This document shows, one piece after another, positions 18,074 through 26,151 of a stretch of 64,000 nt of DNA. The stretch spans positions 1,674,001 through 1,738,000 of the forward strand of contig NZ_CP059693.1 of NCBI RefSeq assembly GCF_028657945.1, in the 5' to 3' direction. The notes under the pieces were generated by a model that ran no database searches, was not told where the DNA came from, and saw only the letters and a list, made by a program, of their open reading frames with translations. The stretch's first letter is position 1. The number at the start of each line of letters is the position of its first letter. Origin of the DNA: Thalassomonas haliotis. Lineage in GTDB: Bacteria > Pseudomonadota > Gammaproteobacteria > Enterobacterales > Alteromonadaceae. The position numbers and the translations under genes were made by a program.

Positions 18074-19249
18074 TTAATACCCTTTGGTCTGGCTTTTATA
18101 TTTACGGTACTCATCCCAGAGCTTCTCCCGTAATTTTGGATCGGCTTCTTTTAATGCCGCTTCCCTGATTTGTCGTGCGACTACATCATCATCATTACCG
18201 CTTGGAATATCGGCTGGGGGGGTATAAACGGTTTGGTTGTGCTGGTAGTCACCTTCTCTTTGGGAAGAAGGCAATTCCGGCATGCCGCCCGAACTTGAAG
18301 GAGAGGCAGCTTGCGGCGCGCCCGGTGTTTTTGCTGTGGCACTGGCCTCGGCGCCATTTAGCACATCATCATATAGAGGTCCTGCGTTGGCGACCGCCTG
18401 TTCGCTGCCCTGTTCGGCACCTTTATTTTGAATATATTCCCGTTCACTTAAAATCATGCCGTCGTAATCGCTCATTGAGCTGTTAAGCCGTTCATCAAGT
18501 TCGGCCACTTGCTCGCCCCGGGTCCGGGCATTAATCACTCCCCCGGCCGGTGCCGTATTTCCCTCAGATTGTTGGCCCGGGGAAGCGGTTGAACTTGAAC
18601 TTCCCGATTGAGTTGAAGCGTGTCCCTGGGTGGTTGCCGCAGCCTGGGATGCACTGTTTTGACTTGAGTGAGAGCTTGCTGATGATTGGCTTGCCTGACT
18701 GGCACTGGCCGAAGATTGGGATGAAGATTGAGCCGAAGCACTGCTTTCACTTGTTTGAGACTGGCTGGATGAGCTGGACGGCGTAACCTCTTCTTCTGAA
18801 AAATCAATCTCATCACTGGAGCTTTCTGCGTTGGTGCCGGCCATGTCTTCGTTATTTTCAGGTTGCTCACTGCTATCGCTGTTTTCACCGCTTTGCTGCC
18901 CAGAAGCTGATTCTGCGCTGCCAGTGTCGGCTTGTTGGCTATCACCGGATTGACTGCCCTGGTTAGCCGAAGTGCTGCCGGTACTTGCTGACGGGCCTTG
19001 TTGTTGAGATTGGGGCGAACTCGGGCTGGATGAAGCTCTGGAATCAGGCGAGCCTGAGCTGGGTGAGCTGGAACCGGACGAGCCTGAACTGGATGAAGAG
19101 CTTGAGCTCGAACTGGATGAACTGCTCGGAGATGAACTGCTCGGAGATGAAGTCGGCGGCTTGCTTTGTTGCTGTTGTGTTGATTGACAGCCGGACAAAC
19201 ATAAAAGTGCCGAGGTTATTATTATGGTAATAGTTGATTTATTCATCAT
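18074..19249 (-). CDS. Poly-serine low-complexity lipoprotein (391 aa)
   Basis: The start is set at the ATG at 19249 (AAGG 5 bases upstream; a second ATG follows directly). Signal peptide with lipobox LSGC (Cys about 20). Residues about 30-240 are dominated by Ser, with Gln, Gly, Ala and Thr, including a run of 15 or more serines. The last 60 residues are ordinary sequence (VVARQIREAALKEADPKLR, EKLWDEYRKYK). The long Ser tract would act as a flexible tether from the outer membrane and could be glycosylated. The charged C-terminal helix is the likely functional part. Gene neighbours on both sides are 3 and 13 bases away. Confidence 0.82.
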   Translation of the reverse strand: MMNKSTITIIITSALLCLSGCQSTQQQQSKPPTSSPSSSSPSSSSSSSSSSSSSSGSSGSSSPSSGSPDSRASSSPSSPQSQQQGPSASTGSTSANQGSQSGDSQQADTGSAESASGQQSGENSDSSEQPENNEDMAGTNAESSSDEIDFSEEEVTPSSSSSQSQTSESSASAQSSSQSSASASQASQSSASSHSSQNSASQAAATTQGHASTQSGSSSSTASPGQQSEGNTAPAGGVINARTRGEQVAELDERLNSSMSDYDGMILSEREYIQNKGAEQGSEQAVANAGPLYDDVLNGAEASATAKTPGAPQAASPSSSGGMPELPSSQREGDYQHNQTVYTPPADIPSGNDDDVVARQIREAALKEADPKLREKLWDEYRKYKSQTKGY

Positions 19250-19262
19250 TCTGGCCTTGTTA

Positions 19263-20570
19263 TTACTCAGGAAATACATGCAGCTGCAGTTGCTCGGTAA
19301 AAATAGTCATGCCATCGGAAATTTGCGGACGAAACTTTGTTGTTCTTAATGATTTCAACGCCTTAGTGCGAATAGGGCTGTTGTCTGGGGGATTAGAACT
19401 GACAATCTTAATATTTTTGGCTTTACCGTACTTAGTAACATCTAAAGTGGCATGGACATACCTGGCTTCGGTAGCGAGTTCAGCATCGCTTTTGATGGTC
19501 CGGGCCTTTTTTCGCAGGTTAGGATAATGGGGCAAAGCGACGGGGTGACTGAATAATTGTTCGAGAAATTCTTTGTTTTTGTCTGTTGTCACTGCGTAAT
19601 CGTAGGCTTCCTGGTAATGACGTAAGGCTGTTTGCCTTTTATTGTGCATCAAAAACCAGTCGGCCAGTTTGAGCTTGACCTTGGCAATTGCCTGATGATT
19701 AACCGGCTTTTGTCCTTGTAAGACGGTTAATTTTTTCAGGATGATTTTTTTACCTGTCACAAAGCTTTTACGTTTCATTTCTGCAATAACAATATCGGAC
19801 TTTCTCATTTGCACCTGAAGCTGCTCATTCATGGCATAAACTTTTTCAACCGAATTGCGCATGACATGGGAGGCAATAAAGTAATTGGTTAACATCAGGC
19901 CGTTTAATGGTGTGATCAAGCGCTGATCTGTTTCGCCATAGCTATTGGTGATCAGGTTGACTGCCCGGTCAAATAAGGAATAGGAATAGATTAAATCCTG
20001 TGTCGGATCCGGTAACAGTTGCATGGCATAAGCTTCTAAATGCCAATTGGCTATTTGCAGCTCCATACCGAGGCGGTTTATATCCATGTCATCGAAATTT
20101 CTGGCATATAACCAGTACATGTAATAATACTTGTCATTCACTTGCTCCCATTGTTTCCTTTTCTTGTAGCTTTTGATCATCTTTTCCAAAATCGGGATTT
20201 GATTTAATGAATACAGGCCTTCGCTAATCCGGCTTAGATGCAGCGCCCGTTTATATACCTGAACGGCATCATCATGTTTATCATAATGCTGATAAATATT
20301 GCCCAGGTTGATCAGTTTCTGGGCGATTTGTTCGCTGTACATGCCTTCTGTGGATTCAATTTCTTCAACGGCTGCCCGGTACTTCTCAATCTCATCGCTG
20401 AGTTTTTGTATGCCGCCCTGTTTGGCACTTTTATTTTCGTTATGCTTGGTATTGTTGCTCGGGGTCATTGAGCTATCGGTTATTTCGGCATCGAATGGCA
20501 CGGCAATAACTTTTTGACTAATCAGGAAGATAATAAAGGAAAGTACCGAGCAGGCGATTAACAACCTCAT
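19263..20570 (-). CDS. TPR protein with TonB-like C-terminal domain
   Basis: A 435-residue exported protein: signal anchor at residues 4-24, then TPR motifs (about 75-130: IAQKLINLGNIYQHYDKHDD, AVQVYKRALHLS), a long helical region, and another TPR-like helix pair near 310-340. The last 80 residues fit the TonB C-terminal pattern (VHATLDVTKYGKAKNIKIVSS, IRTKALKSLRTTKFRPQISDG). It is the first gene of the minus-strand run, with GAGGA before its ATG. A TonB-like fold upstream of an ExbB-like gene is suggestive, but the protein is much longer than a classical TonB and lacks a Pro-rich spacer. Confidence 0.82.
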   Translation of the reverse strand: MRLLIACSVLSFIIFLISQKVIAVPFDAEITDSSMTPSNNTKHNENKSAKQGGIQKLSDEIEKYRAAVEEIESTEGMYSEQIAQKLINLGNIYQHYDKHDDAVQVYKRALHLSRISEGLYSLNQIPILEKMIKSYKKRKQWEQVNDKYYYMYWLYARNFDDMDINRLGMELQIANWHLEAYAMQLLPDPTQDLIYSYSLFDRAVNLITNSYGETDQRLITPLNGLMLTNYFIASHVMRNSVEKVYAMNEQLQVQMRKSDIVIAEMKRKSFVTGKKIILKKLTVLQGQKPVNHQAIAKVKLKLADWFLMHNKRQTALRHYQEAYDYAVTTDKNKEFLEQLFSHPVALPHYPNLRKKARTIKSDAELATEARYVHATLDVTKYGKAKNIKIVSSNPPDNSPIRTKALKSLRTTKFRPQISDGMTIFTEQLQLHVFPE

Positions 20571-21107
20571 AATTAATCCTCATAGATATAATTAGGCCAC
20601 GACATATGCCGTTATCCGATGTCAGATAAAAGCACTGCCAGCTATACGAAGATTTTTATTTCCCTGGAAAACTCTAATTAGTATTTAAATTTTTCGGCAT
20701 GGCGAGCAAGCCGTCATTAAAAAAGTTTAGCAAAGGGAGGTATTTGAGAGAGTTTGTTTATATATTGACCACCCGATAAATTTAGTATAGATAGCTTTAA
20801 ATTGAAGTAAAGAATCGGGGTTATAAAACTAGTGATTATTTTTTCAGTCTAAGAGGAGGTAAAGCATCAGGGGTTTCTTTGTAACCCATTGTTTTTTTTG
20901 TGGTTGTTCGTGTCTTTTTGGCGGTGGGAAAAAAGCTGTTAAACCTGTTAGTGAGTTATTTCTGTAATAGGGGAATAATGATGAGACTTTTTCTTATAAC
21001 GCCGCTGCAATTGCGTCATTCAGCGACTGGATACAGCATTATCACAGGCCTGTATTATTTGAAATGAGAGAGCAATTGAATATTTTCTGGCACTGATAAG
21101 AAAAAAA
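20571..21107. other. Intergenic region upstream of the VWA/ExbB operon
   Basis: About 540 bases without a convincing gene. It must hold the promoter of the minus-strand run. I see no sigma-54 or sigma-28 element in it. A possible minus-strand TATAGC box lies about 70 bases before the ATG at 20570. The rest is A+T-rich with scattered short inverted repeats. A purine-rich GAGGAGG at about 20853 has no start codon at a usable distance. Confidence 0.5.
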
Positions 21108-21184
21108 TGGCGACCTCGGAGGGAGTCGAACCCACGACCTGCCCCTTAGGAGGGGGCTGCTCTATCCAGCTGAGCTACGAAGTC
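21108..21184 (-). tRNA. tRNA-Arg (anticodon CCT)
   Basis: The minus strand folds into a complete cloverleaf of 77 bases: acceptor GACTTCG pairing with CGAGGTC (one G-T pair), D-arm with AGCTCAGCTGGATAGAGC, anticodon stem GCCCC/GGGGC with loop CTCCTAA (anticodon CCT), T-arm with GGTTCGACTCC, and an encoded CCA 3' end. It decodes AGG arginine codons. Confidence 0.96.
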
Positions 21185-21362
21185 ACACTTGAGAAGGCAA
21201 AGGTAATCAAATATTTGTCGGCAGTAAAGGGGTAAGTGGCATTTTTTTTACTTTACTGCCTTATGTTTATATCTTTTGCACAATTTGTGTGCGATTTTTA
21301 TCCGTGGTTAATTTGGCACTGCTACAACTTACCTTAGCCTTTTGTTTTCTCTATAGAGAATA

Positions 21363-22523
21363 TTAATAACGGACAACCAGGTCGTTTACCTGGATATTTC
21401 CCAGTAAATGGTCATCGCTTGTACTCGCACTGGCACTTTGCCGGTTAACCCGGGTGACTTTGACTTTATAGGAGCTGACATTAAAGCCGGCATATTGTTT
21501 ACCGTTATCCGCTTGAAAATTATTCAGGTGCAATAAGGAAAACTCATCACCTATTTTAACACCGTGCTGGCTGCCTAAATTGAAGGTGAGTTCATTGCCG
21601 CTGACCTTGACGATTTTGCCCCGGGTGGGCTCACACATCATGTTTTCATCGAGCAGGCGGACAAATTCATTCAGGGTTTGCTCTGTCATTAAGCCATAGC
21701 GGCTTTGCCAGAAATCTCCACCGGATAAATCTACGCTCTGGCGGCGGCCAAAAGTCCAGGGAGCTTTTCTTTGATATTGTTTTTCCAGGATCATCTCACC
21801 ATTGATGCCGTTATATAAATAGAAAGATAAACCTAAGTGGCGGTCATAAATGTTTTCCTGCCAAAACTGCCATTGGTTTTTACTATTGGCAAAAGATAAG
21901 TCGGCTATTTCAGTAAACAGTATGTACTGACTGTCGGTAAGATCTGCCAGTGACATACTCAGGGCTTTAATTTCTTCATATGCCAGGCTTTGGTTAAGTC
22001 TGGAGAAACTGGTCTTGTTTTTAAGGGCGAGCCTGGTTTTTATATATTGGCTGTCTGTTTTTATTTTATTCGACAGCACTTTCATCAACATAGAATCAAG
22101 GGCATAAATCTCGCCGACATTAGCCTGCTCCCTGTGTATTAAATTGCTTTTTGTCAATAGCAGGGACTTTTTAAAGTCAGCTGAAAAGCATTGTTTTTCC
22201 TGTGGAAAAATATCCGCCCGAATCGTTATATTTACCTGGTCGCCGCTATGGACTTCATCAACGACTTCTATGGAATTGACACTGCCGCTGGCCCTGATGC
22301 TCAGTTCATCCTGTAACAACAAACCGTTTACGACTTGCTGAACGCTCGATACCGAAGCTCCTGCAACCAGCAGGGCTTTTTTCAGGGCATTCTCCATTGC
22401 TTGTGTTCGCGCAGTGGCTTTATCATTGTTGAGAATAAAAGCTTGCCCCTGCGTTTCATACCACTGGCCGTTTACGGAAAAACTTGATGCTGCTAAAGCA
22501 AATATAACTAGCCATTGACGCAT
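21363..22523 (-). CDS. flgT: Flagellar H-ring protein FlgT
   Basis: A 386-residue exported protein with a signal peptide ending near residue 19. The order matches FlgT: an N-terminal domain beginning with WYETQGQAFILNNDKATART and ALKKALLVAGASV, a middle domain (about 110-280), and a C-terminal SH3-like domain (GNELTFNLGSQHGVKIGDEF). FlgT forms the H ring around the polar basal body in Vibrio and is needed for assembly of the MotX/MotY T ring. A sigma-54 promoter lies just upstream (22567-22582). It is divergent from flgP. No flgO gene lies beside it. Confidence 0.9.
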   Translation of the reverse strand: MRQWLVIFALAASSFSVNGQWYETQGQAFILNNDKATARTQAMENALKKALLVAGASVSSVQQVVNGLLLQDELSIRASGSVNSIEVVDEVHSGDQVNITIRADIFPQEKQCFSADFKKSLLLTKSNLIHREQANVGEIYALDSMLMKVLSNKIKTDSQYIKTRLALKNKTSFSRLNQSLAYEEIKALSMSLADLTDSQYILFTEIADLSFANSKNQWQFWQENIYDRHLGLSFYLYNGINGEMILEKQYQRKAPWTFGRRQSVDLSGGDFWQSRYGLMTEQTLNEFVRLLDENMMCEPTRGKIVKVSGNELTFNLGSQHGVKIGDEFSLLHLNNFQADNGKQYAGFNVSSYKVKVTRVNRQSASASTSDDHLLGNIQVNDLVVRY

Positions 22524-22566
22524 ATTGATTTCACTTCTTGGGAGTAACTATTCGTGCTCTTCAATA

Positions 22567-22582
22567 TGCAGGTTCTGTGCCT
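22567..22582 (-). promoter_or_regulatory. Sigma-54 promoter of flgT
   Basis: On the minus strand AGGCACAGAACCTGCA gives GG and GC with exactly 10 bases between them, and GGCAC and TGCA match the -24/-12 consensus. It lies about 45 bases before the flgT ATG. Confidence 0.72.
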
Positions 22583-22607
22583 GTCTGAAGATTTATTGTT
22601 GAGGGGT

Positions 22608-22623
22608 TGGCATGGAATGTGCC
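22608..22623 (+). promoter_or_regulatory. Possible sigma-54 promoter toward flgP
   Basis: TGGCATGGAATGTGCC has the right GG-N10-GC spacing and a good -24 half, but the -12 half is poor and flgP starts 300 bases away. Confidence 0.28.
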
Positions 22624-22922
22624 TCATTATGACCGTAATAAGGATTTATTTCGTCGGCTTTGTACTTTACTTGTTGGTGGATTTGCCCGGCAATAAAGGG
22701 TTTACTGGGGCTGAGACCGTGAAAAGGGGAAGTGGATGAATTGTTTGCCGGGTATGGCTAATGCTCAAGTGCAGCGGATGTCAGATAATTGACATAAAGC
22801 TGAACAGTTTAAGCCAAGCTTTATGACGCTAAGCTGTCTTCCTGGTATGGGAAATAAGTACCAATTATCATAAGCTGACAATAGGGTCAGTGGTTGTAGT
22901 ATTAAAATATATGGTAAAGATT

Positions 22923-23390
22923 ATGAAAAAAGTTAACGGTAAGGCGATATTGCTGACCTTGTCTCTGGGGTTGGTCTCAGGTTGCTCATCAATTTATGAT
23001 AAGCATGTTTCATGGCAGTCGGTTGAACCGGAAAGTTTTCCCGTGATCCATGCCGTAGGTTATGCGCCTATTAGCTTGCAAAAGTCCGAACATGAAACCC
23101 AGCGTATGTTGATGGCAATAAAGGCGTCCAAACTGGCAGCTTATGCCGAACTGGCCGAGCAGGTTTATGGTCAGCAAGTGAGCAGCAAGGTGTCTATGGC
23201 GGATTTACTGGTTCAGAACAATCAGCTGTCATCCTCGGTGCAGGGAGTGATCCGCGGGGCTAAAGTCGTTAAAAGTTATGCTGTTGGCGATACCTATACC
23301 ACAGAAATGACCTTAGACTTTAAAGAGGTTTATGATATTTACCTGGCCTTTAAGCGGGATAAAAAAATCAAAAGCGTAAATTATTATTAA
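22923..23390 (+). CDS. flgP: Flagellar assembly lipoprotein FlgP
   Basis: A 155-residue lipoprotein from the ATG at 22923 (signal MKKVNGKAILLTLSLGLVSG, lipobox Cys21). The mature part is a single LPP20-type domain (IHAVGYAPISLQ, RMLMAIKASKLAAYAELAEQ, IRGAKVVKSYAVGDTYTTEM), as in Vibrio FlgP, an outer-membrane protein of the flagellar H ring. An upstream in-frame GTG at 22890 would spoil the signal peptide. It is divergent from flgT and convergent with flgN. The flgO gene that often precedes flgP is absent here. Confidence 0.9.
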   Translation: MKKVNGKAILLTLSLGLVSGCSSIYDKHVSWQSVEPESFPVIHAVGYAPISLQKSEHETQRMLMAIKASKLAAYAELAEQVYGQQVSSKVSMADLLVQNNQLSSSVQGVIRGAKVVKSYAVGDTYTTEMTLDFKEVYDIYLAFKRDKKIKSVNYY

Positions 23391-23423
23391 AAATTGCAGG
23401 TAATGATAGCTGGCGGTTATTTG

Positions 23424-23452
23424 CCGGCAATGGCAATTGTTGCCGGAATTTT
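23424..23452 (+). terminator. Candidate flgP terminator
   Basis: CCGGCAA (23424-23430) pairs with TTGCCGG (23440-23446), followed by AATTTTCTC. It lies 34 bases after the flgP stop. Confidence 0.4.
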
Positions 23453-23463
23453 CTCTGAAAGGC

Positions 23464-23484
23464 GCCTGACAAAATCAGGCTTTT
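23464..23484. terminator. Bidirectional hairpin between flgP and flgN
   Basis: GCCTGA (23464-23469) pairs with TCAGGC (23475-23480), followed by TTTTAA on the plus strand. The right arm contains the flgN stop codon, so the hairpin could serve either direction. Confidence 0.38.
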
Positions 23485-23906
23485 AATCCTAAACTGCTCA
23501 AGCCGCCGCTTTTCTTGCCTTTGCTGTCATAGGTAAGCGAAGTTTTGCTGTGACTCTCAAGCAGGCTTGTTTTCATGCGTTCAACGGTCAGCTGGGATTG
23601 CTGGATAATTTGACCGTTTAACTGGTTTTGTGTCTGGCAAGACTCCAGTACCGAGGCGATTTCCTTTAACTCTTCACTAAACTTACCGTCTCTTTTATCC
23701 TGAAGAAATTGTCTGTTTTGGCCGATGTGGCTGTCCAGGGTTTGAATGGCCATTAACAGTTCATTTTTTTTCGCGGTGACTTCGTTGAGCGCATCGGGAG
23801 AATGCTTGATGATAATGTCTTTTTCACTTTGCAATAATGCGTCTAACGCCTGCAACTGGGATAATTGCCGGGCCAGAAGTTGTTCTGGGGTATTGTCAAC
23901 AGACAT
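23475..23906 (-). CDS. flgN: Flagellar export chaperone FlgN
   Basis: A 143-residue, mostly helical, hydrophilic protein with the FlgN pattern: long N-terminal coiled coil (LLARQLSQLQALDALLQSEK), KNELLMAIQTLDSHIGQNRQF, and a C-terminal helix with QTQNQLNGQIIQQSQ. FlgN is the type III export chaperone of the hook-filament junction proteins FlgK and FlgL, both encoded 10-15 kb away. It lies 24 bases downstream of flgM on the same strand and is transcribed from the sigma-28 promoter ahead of flgM. Confidence 0.9.
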   Translation of the reverse strand: MSVDNTPEQLLARQLSQLQALDALLQSEKDIIIKHSPDALNEVTAKKNELLMAIQTLDSHIGQNRQFLQDKRDGKFSEELKEIASVLESCQTQNQLNGQIIQQSQLTVERMKTSLLESHSKTSLTYDSKGKKSGGLSSLGLKA

Positions 23907-23930
23907 AATGCCGGTGCCTTAGTTCGGAAG

Positions 23931-24242
23931 TTACAGCAAATTAAACTCAAAGTTGGAGATGCTGGCTGCCAGCTTTTCCGGATTGACTTTATATTCGCCG
24001 GAAGAAATGGCCATTTTTAATTTTTCAATTTTCTTTTGGTCCATTACCGGAGCGTCTGCCGCTTTTTTCTGCAGCTCGGTCAGCTGTTTTGCCTGCGGGG
24101 TAATAGAGACAGAATCCTGACGGGCAAGTTTTGCCTGCTCGGTATTGGCAGCTTGTGCGCCGTCGCTTTTTACTTTTGCTTGCTGATCAAGGTTTTGCTT
24201 AACTTGATTGTTAGCATTCAAGTTATTGATATTAATGGCCAT
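23931..24242 (-). CDS. flgM: Anti-sigma-28 factor FlgM
   Basis: A 103-residue protein with an unstructured Gln/Asn-rich N-terminus and the FlgM C-terminal helices (DSVSITPQAKQLTELQKK, KIEKLKMAISSGEYKVNPEK, LAASISNFEF). FlgM binds sigma-28 (FliA) and is exported through the flagellar secretion channel once the hook is complete, releasing late gene expression. It has its own perfect sigma-28 promoter, so it is under feedback control. flgN follows. Confidence 0.93.
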   Translation of the reverse strand: MAININNLNANNQVKQNLDQQAKVKSDGAQAANTEQAKLARQDSVSITPQAKQLTELQKKAADAPVMDQKKIEKLKMAISSGEYKVNPEKLAASISNFEFNLL

Positions 24243-24281
24243 AATAAGTTCCCATGCAACTCGTCATTTTCTACTATCTTG

Positions 24282-24308
24282 TTATCGGCAAAACTTGAGA
24301 TAACTTTA
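24282..24308 (-). promoter_or_regulatory. Sigma-28 (FliA) promoter of flgMN
   Basis: The minus strand reads TAAA, 15 bases, GCCGATAA: an exact match to the enterobacterial/Vibrio FliA consensus. The -10 lies about 40 bases before the flgM ATG and in the gap after flgA. Confidence 0.92.
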
Positions 24309-24314
24309 GAAAAA

Positions 24315-25007
24315 TTATAAATCAATTATTACCTGGTTAATAGCACTAATTCTGGCGTTGATGGTTTTGCCGGAACGTTTGTTCTTAACCCGGATTTGTT
24401 CACCGATATTGCCGTCTTTAAGGGCGATACCCGAGGTTTTAATAGAAAAATTATCTGAGCGGGCAACTATGGTGACACTGTCACCTTTGCAAACCATGCA
24501 GATATTTCTTTTGGTGATTAAGGTACCTTTTGAAATCGACCTTTTGGCTTTGCCGCCGATCAGGTTCTCGGTATTATCCTGCCATTCACCGCGTATTTTC
24601 TTTTGCTGGTGGTAGACTAACTCAATATTGCCGCCATCGAGCAAACTGCCTTTGCTGATATTTTCTTTGGCAACAACAACTGCAATTGTGTTGATGATTT
24701 TTACCGGCAGATAAATGTACCATGGCCTTGAATCAACACAACTTATTTTAATATTTACGTTTCGGCGGTTGTGATTTTCAGGTATATTTGCCTGTAGTGG
24801 TGATTCGCATGGTTTGATCTGTATCCTGGGGTCTATCGCGGATACTATCACTTCCATTTTTCCGTTGGGCGGTGCGGTAATGTGTTTTTCAACATATTGT
24901 TTGGCAAAATTTTCGATATAGGGCCTGTCAAAAGTCATTGAATGAACTGATATTGATATCAAAGTGACTAATGATAAAAATGGTAGAAAAATCTTTATTT
25001 TGCTCAT
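24315..25007 (-). CDS. flgA: Flagellar P-ring chaperone FlgA
   Basis: A 230-residue exported protein with a signal peptide (about 1-22). It has an N-terminal domain (FAKQYVEKHITAPPNGK, IQIKPCESPLQANIP) and a C-terminal SAF-type domain (VVAKENISKGSLLDGGNIE, GTLITKRNICMVCKGDSV, IGEQIRVKNKRSGKTI). FlgA is the periplasmic chaperone that helps FlgI build the P ring. It is divergent from cheV across a 176-bp region carrying a strong inverted repeat. Confidence 0.93.
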   Translation of the reverse strand: MSKIKIFLPFLSLVTLISISVHSMTFDRPYIENFAKQYVEKHITAPPNGKMEVIVSAIDPRIQIKPCESPLQANIPENHNRRNVNIKISCVDSRPWYIYLPVKIINTIAVVVAKENISKGSLLDGGNIELVYHQQKKIRGEWQDNTENLIGGKAKRSISKGTLITKRNICMVCKGDSVTIVARSDNFSIKTSGIALKDGNIGEQIRVKNKRSGKTINARISAINQVIIDL

Positions 25008-25094
25008 AAATTTTATGTTCTATATGCTAGGGAAATACAAATACTGGGCTATGCTTAATTTTAAGCTAATGTAATTACAATTTGTGTCAAATAA

Positions 25095-25141
25095 AAGGCA
25101 CATCTCTTCTAATTTACATTTACTATCAAGAAATGTGCCTT
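25095..25141. repeat. Inverted repeat in the flgA-cheV intergenic region
   Basis: AAGGCACAT (25095-25103) is answered by ATGTGCCTT (25133-25141). After one mismatch the arms continue with TCTT/AAGA, giving 14-base arms around a 19-base centre. It could be an operator or an RNA hairpin. It lies 43 bases before the cheV start. Confidence 0.6.
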
Positions 25142-25183
25142 ATCTCTTTTTAAGTTAAGGGCATGGTTCGAAACGAGGTTTTT

Positions 25184-26110
25184 ATGGCAGGCATTTTAGA
25201 TTCAGTGAACCAACGAACTCAGTTGGTTGGACAAAACAGACTTGAATTATTGTTGTTTAAACTGGTGGGCAGGCAGCGGTTTGGTATTAATGTTTTTAAA
25301 GTGCGGGAAGTATTGCAATGCCCTCAGTTAACCTCGCTACCCAAGCAAGACAAATTTATTAAGGGTGTAGCCCATATCAGGGGGCAGACCATCTCGGTTA
25401 TTGATTTGAGTAAGGCCACTGGTGGTCCTGAAATAATCCAAACTGAGGATAGTTTCATCATTATTGCTGAATATAACCGTAGTGTTCAGGGGTTTTTAGT
25501 GTCCGGGGTTGAACGTATTATCAACATTCGCTGGCAAGATATCTTACCGCCGCCTGAAGGGGCAGGAAAATCCAGTTATTTAACCGCGGTAACCGAAATT
25601 GACGAAGAAATGGTATCCATTTTAGATGTAGAAAAAATCTTAAATGAGATCAGCCCGGTATCTACCGAGCTCAGTGAAGAAATTGTCGATGAAACTGTCG
25701 GTGAAAGCGTCGGGGATAAAGTGATTATGATCGCCGATGATTCCACTGTTGCCCGTAACCAGGTGCGCAGGGCGCTTGAGCCTTTAGGGTTGAATATGGT
25801 GTTGGCAAAAAATGGTCAGGATGCACTGGATCAACTTAAAGCGATAGATGCGGAATGCGAGCATGATATAGGTGAAAAAGTAGCCTTACTGATCTCAGAT
25901 ATTGAAATGCCGGAGATGGACGGTTATACCCTAACGGCAGAAATTAAAAGCAATGAAAGATTGCGCGATATGCCGGTTATCCTACATACCTCCCTTAGTG
26001 GTGTTTTTAATAATGCCATGGTGGAAAAGGTAGGAGCCCAGGACTTTATTCCCAAGTTTCATCCGGACGAATTGGCGACTGCCGTGAAAAAATGGTTGAA
26101 ACTTGACTAG
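25184..26110 (+). CDS. cheV: Chemotaxis coupling protein CheV
   Basis: A 308-residue protein from the ATG at 25184 (GAGG 6 bases upstream; in-frame upstream ATG at 25163 lacks one). It has a CheW-like domain (about 15-155: LLFKLVGRQRFGINVFKVREV, KGVAHIRGQTISVIDLSKA) fused to a receiver domain (about 175-300) with phospho-acceptor Asp in LISDIEMPEMDGY. CheV links chemoreceptors to CheA and can be tuned by phosphorylation. It precedes cheR and flgB, as in Vibrio and Shewanella. Confidence 0.94.
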   Translation: MAGILDSVNQRTQLVGQNRLELLLFKLVGRQRFGINVFKVREVLQCPQLTSLPKQDKFIKGVAHIRGQTISVIDLSKATGGPEIIQTEDSFIIIAEYNRSVQGFLVSGVERIINIRWQDILPPPEGAGKSSYLTAVTEIDEEMVSILDVEKILNEISPVSTELSEEIVDETVGESVGDKVIMIADDSTVARNQVRRALEPLGLNMVLAKNGQDALDQLKAIDAECEHDIGEKVALLISDIEMPEMDGYTLTAEIKSNERLRDMPVILHTSLSGVFNNAMVEKVGAQDFIPKFHPDELATAVKKWLKLD

Positions 26111-26151
26111 AGTGTTAGTGTTGGCAGTAATTAAACAAGCAGGTGCATATA

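Larger units (their letters stand above)
22524..22922. other. Divergent flgT-flgP intergenic region
   Basis: About 400 bases. Next to flgT it carries a good minus-strand sigma-54 element, and 26 bases further a weaker plus-strand one. A short open frame at 22554-22739 has no similarity I recognise and no ribosome-binding site, and I do not call it. Confidence 0.5.

Noticed and set aside
20980-21070. A 29-codon frame starting ATGATG with a GGGG motif upstream
   Set aside because: Too short, no similarity, and it runs up to a tRNA gene in A+T-rich DNA. It could be chance.
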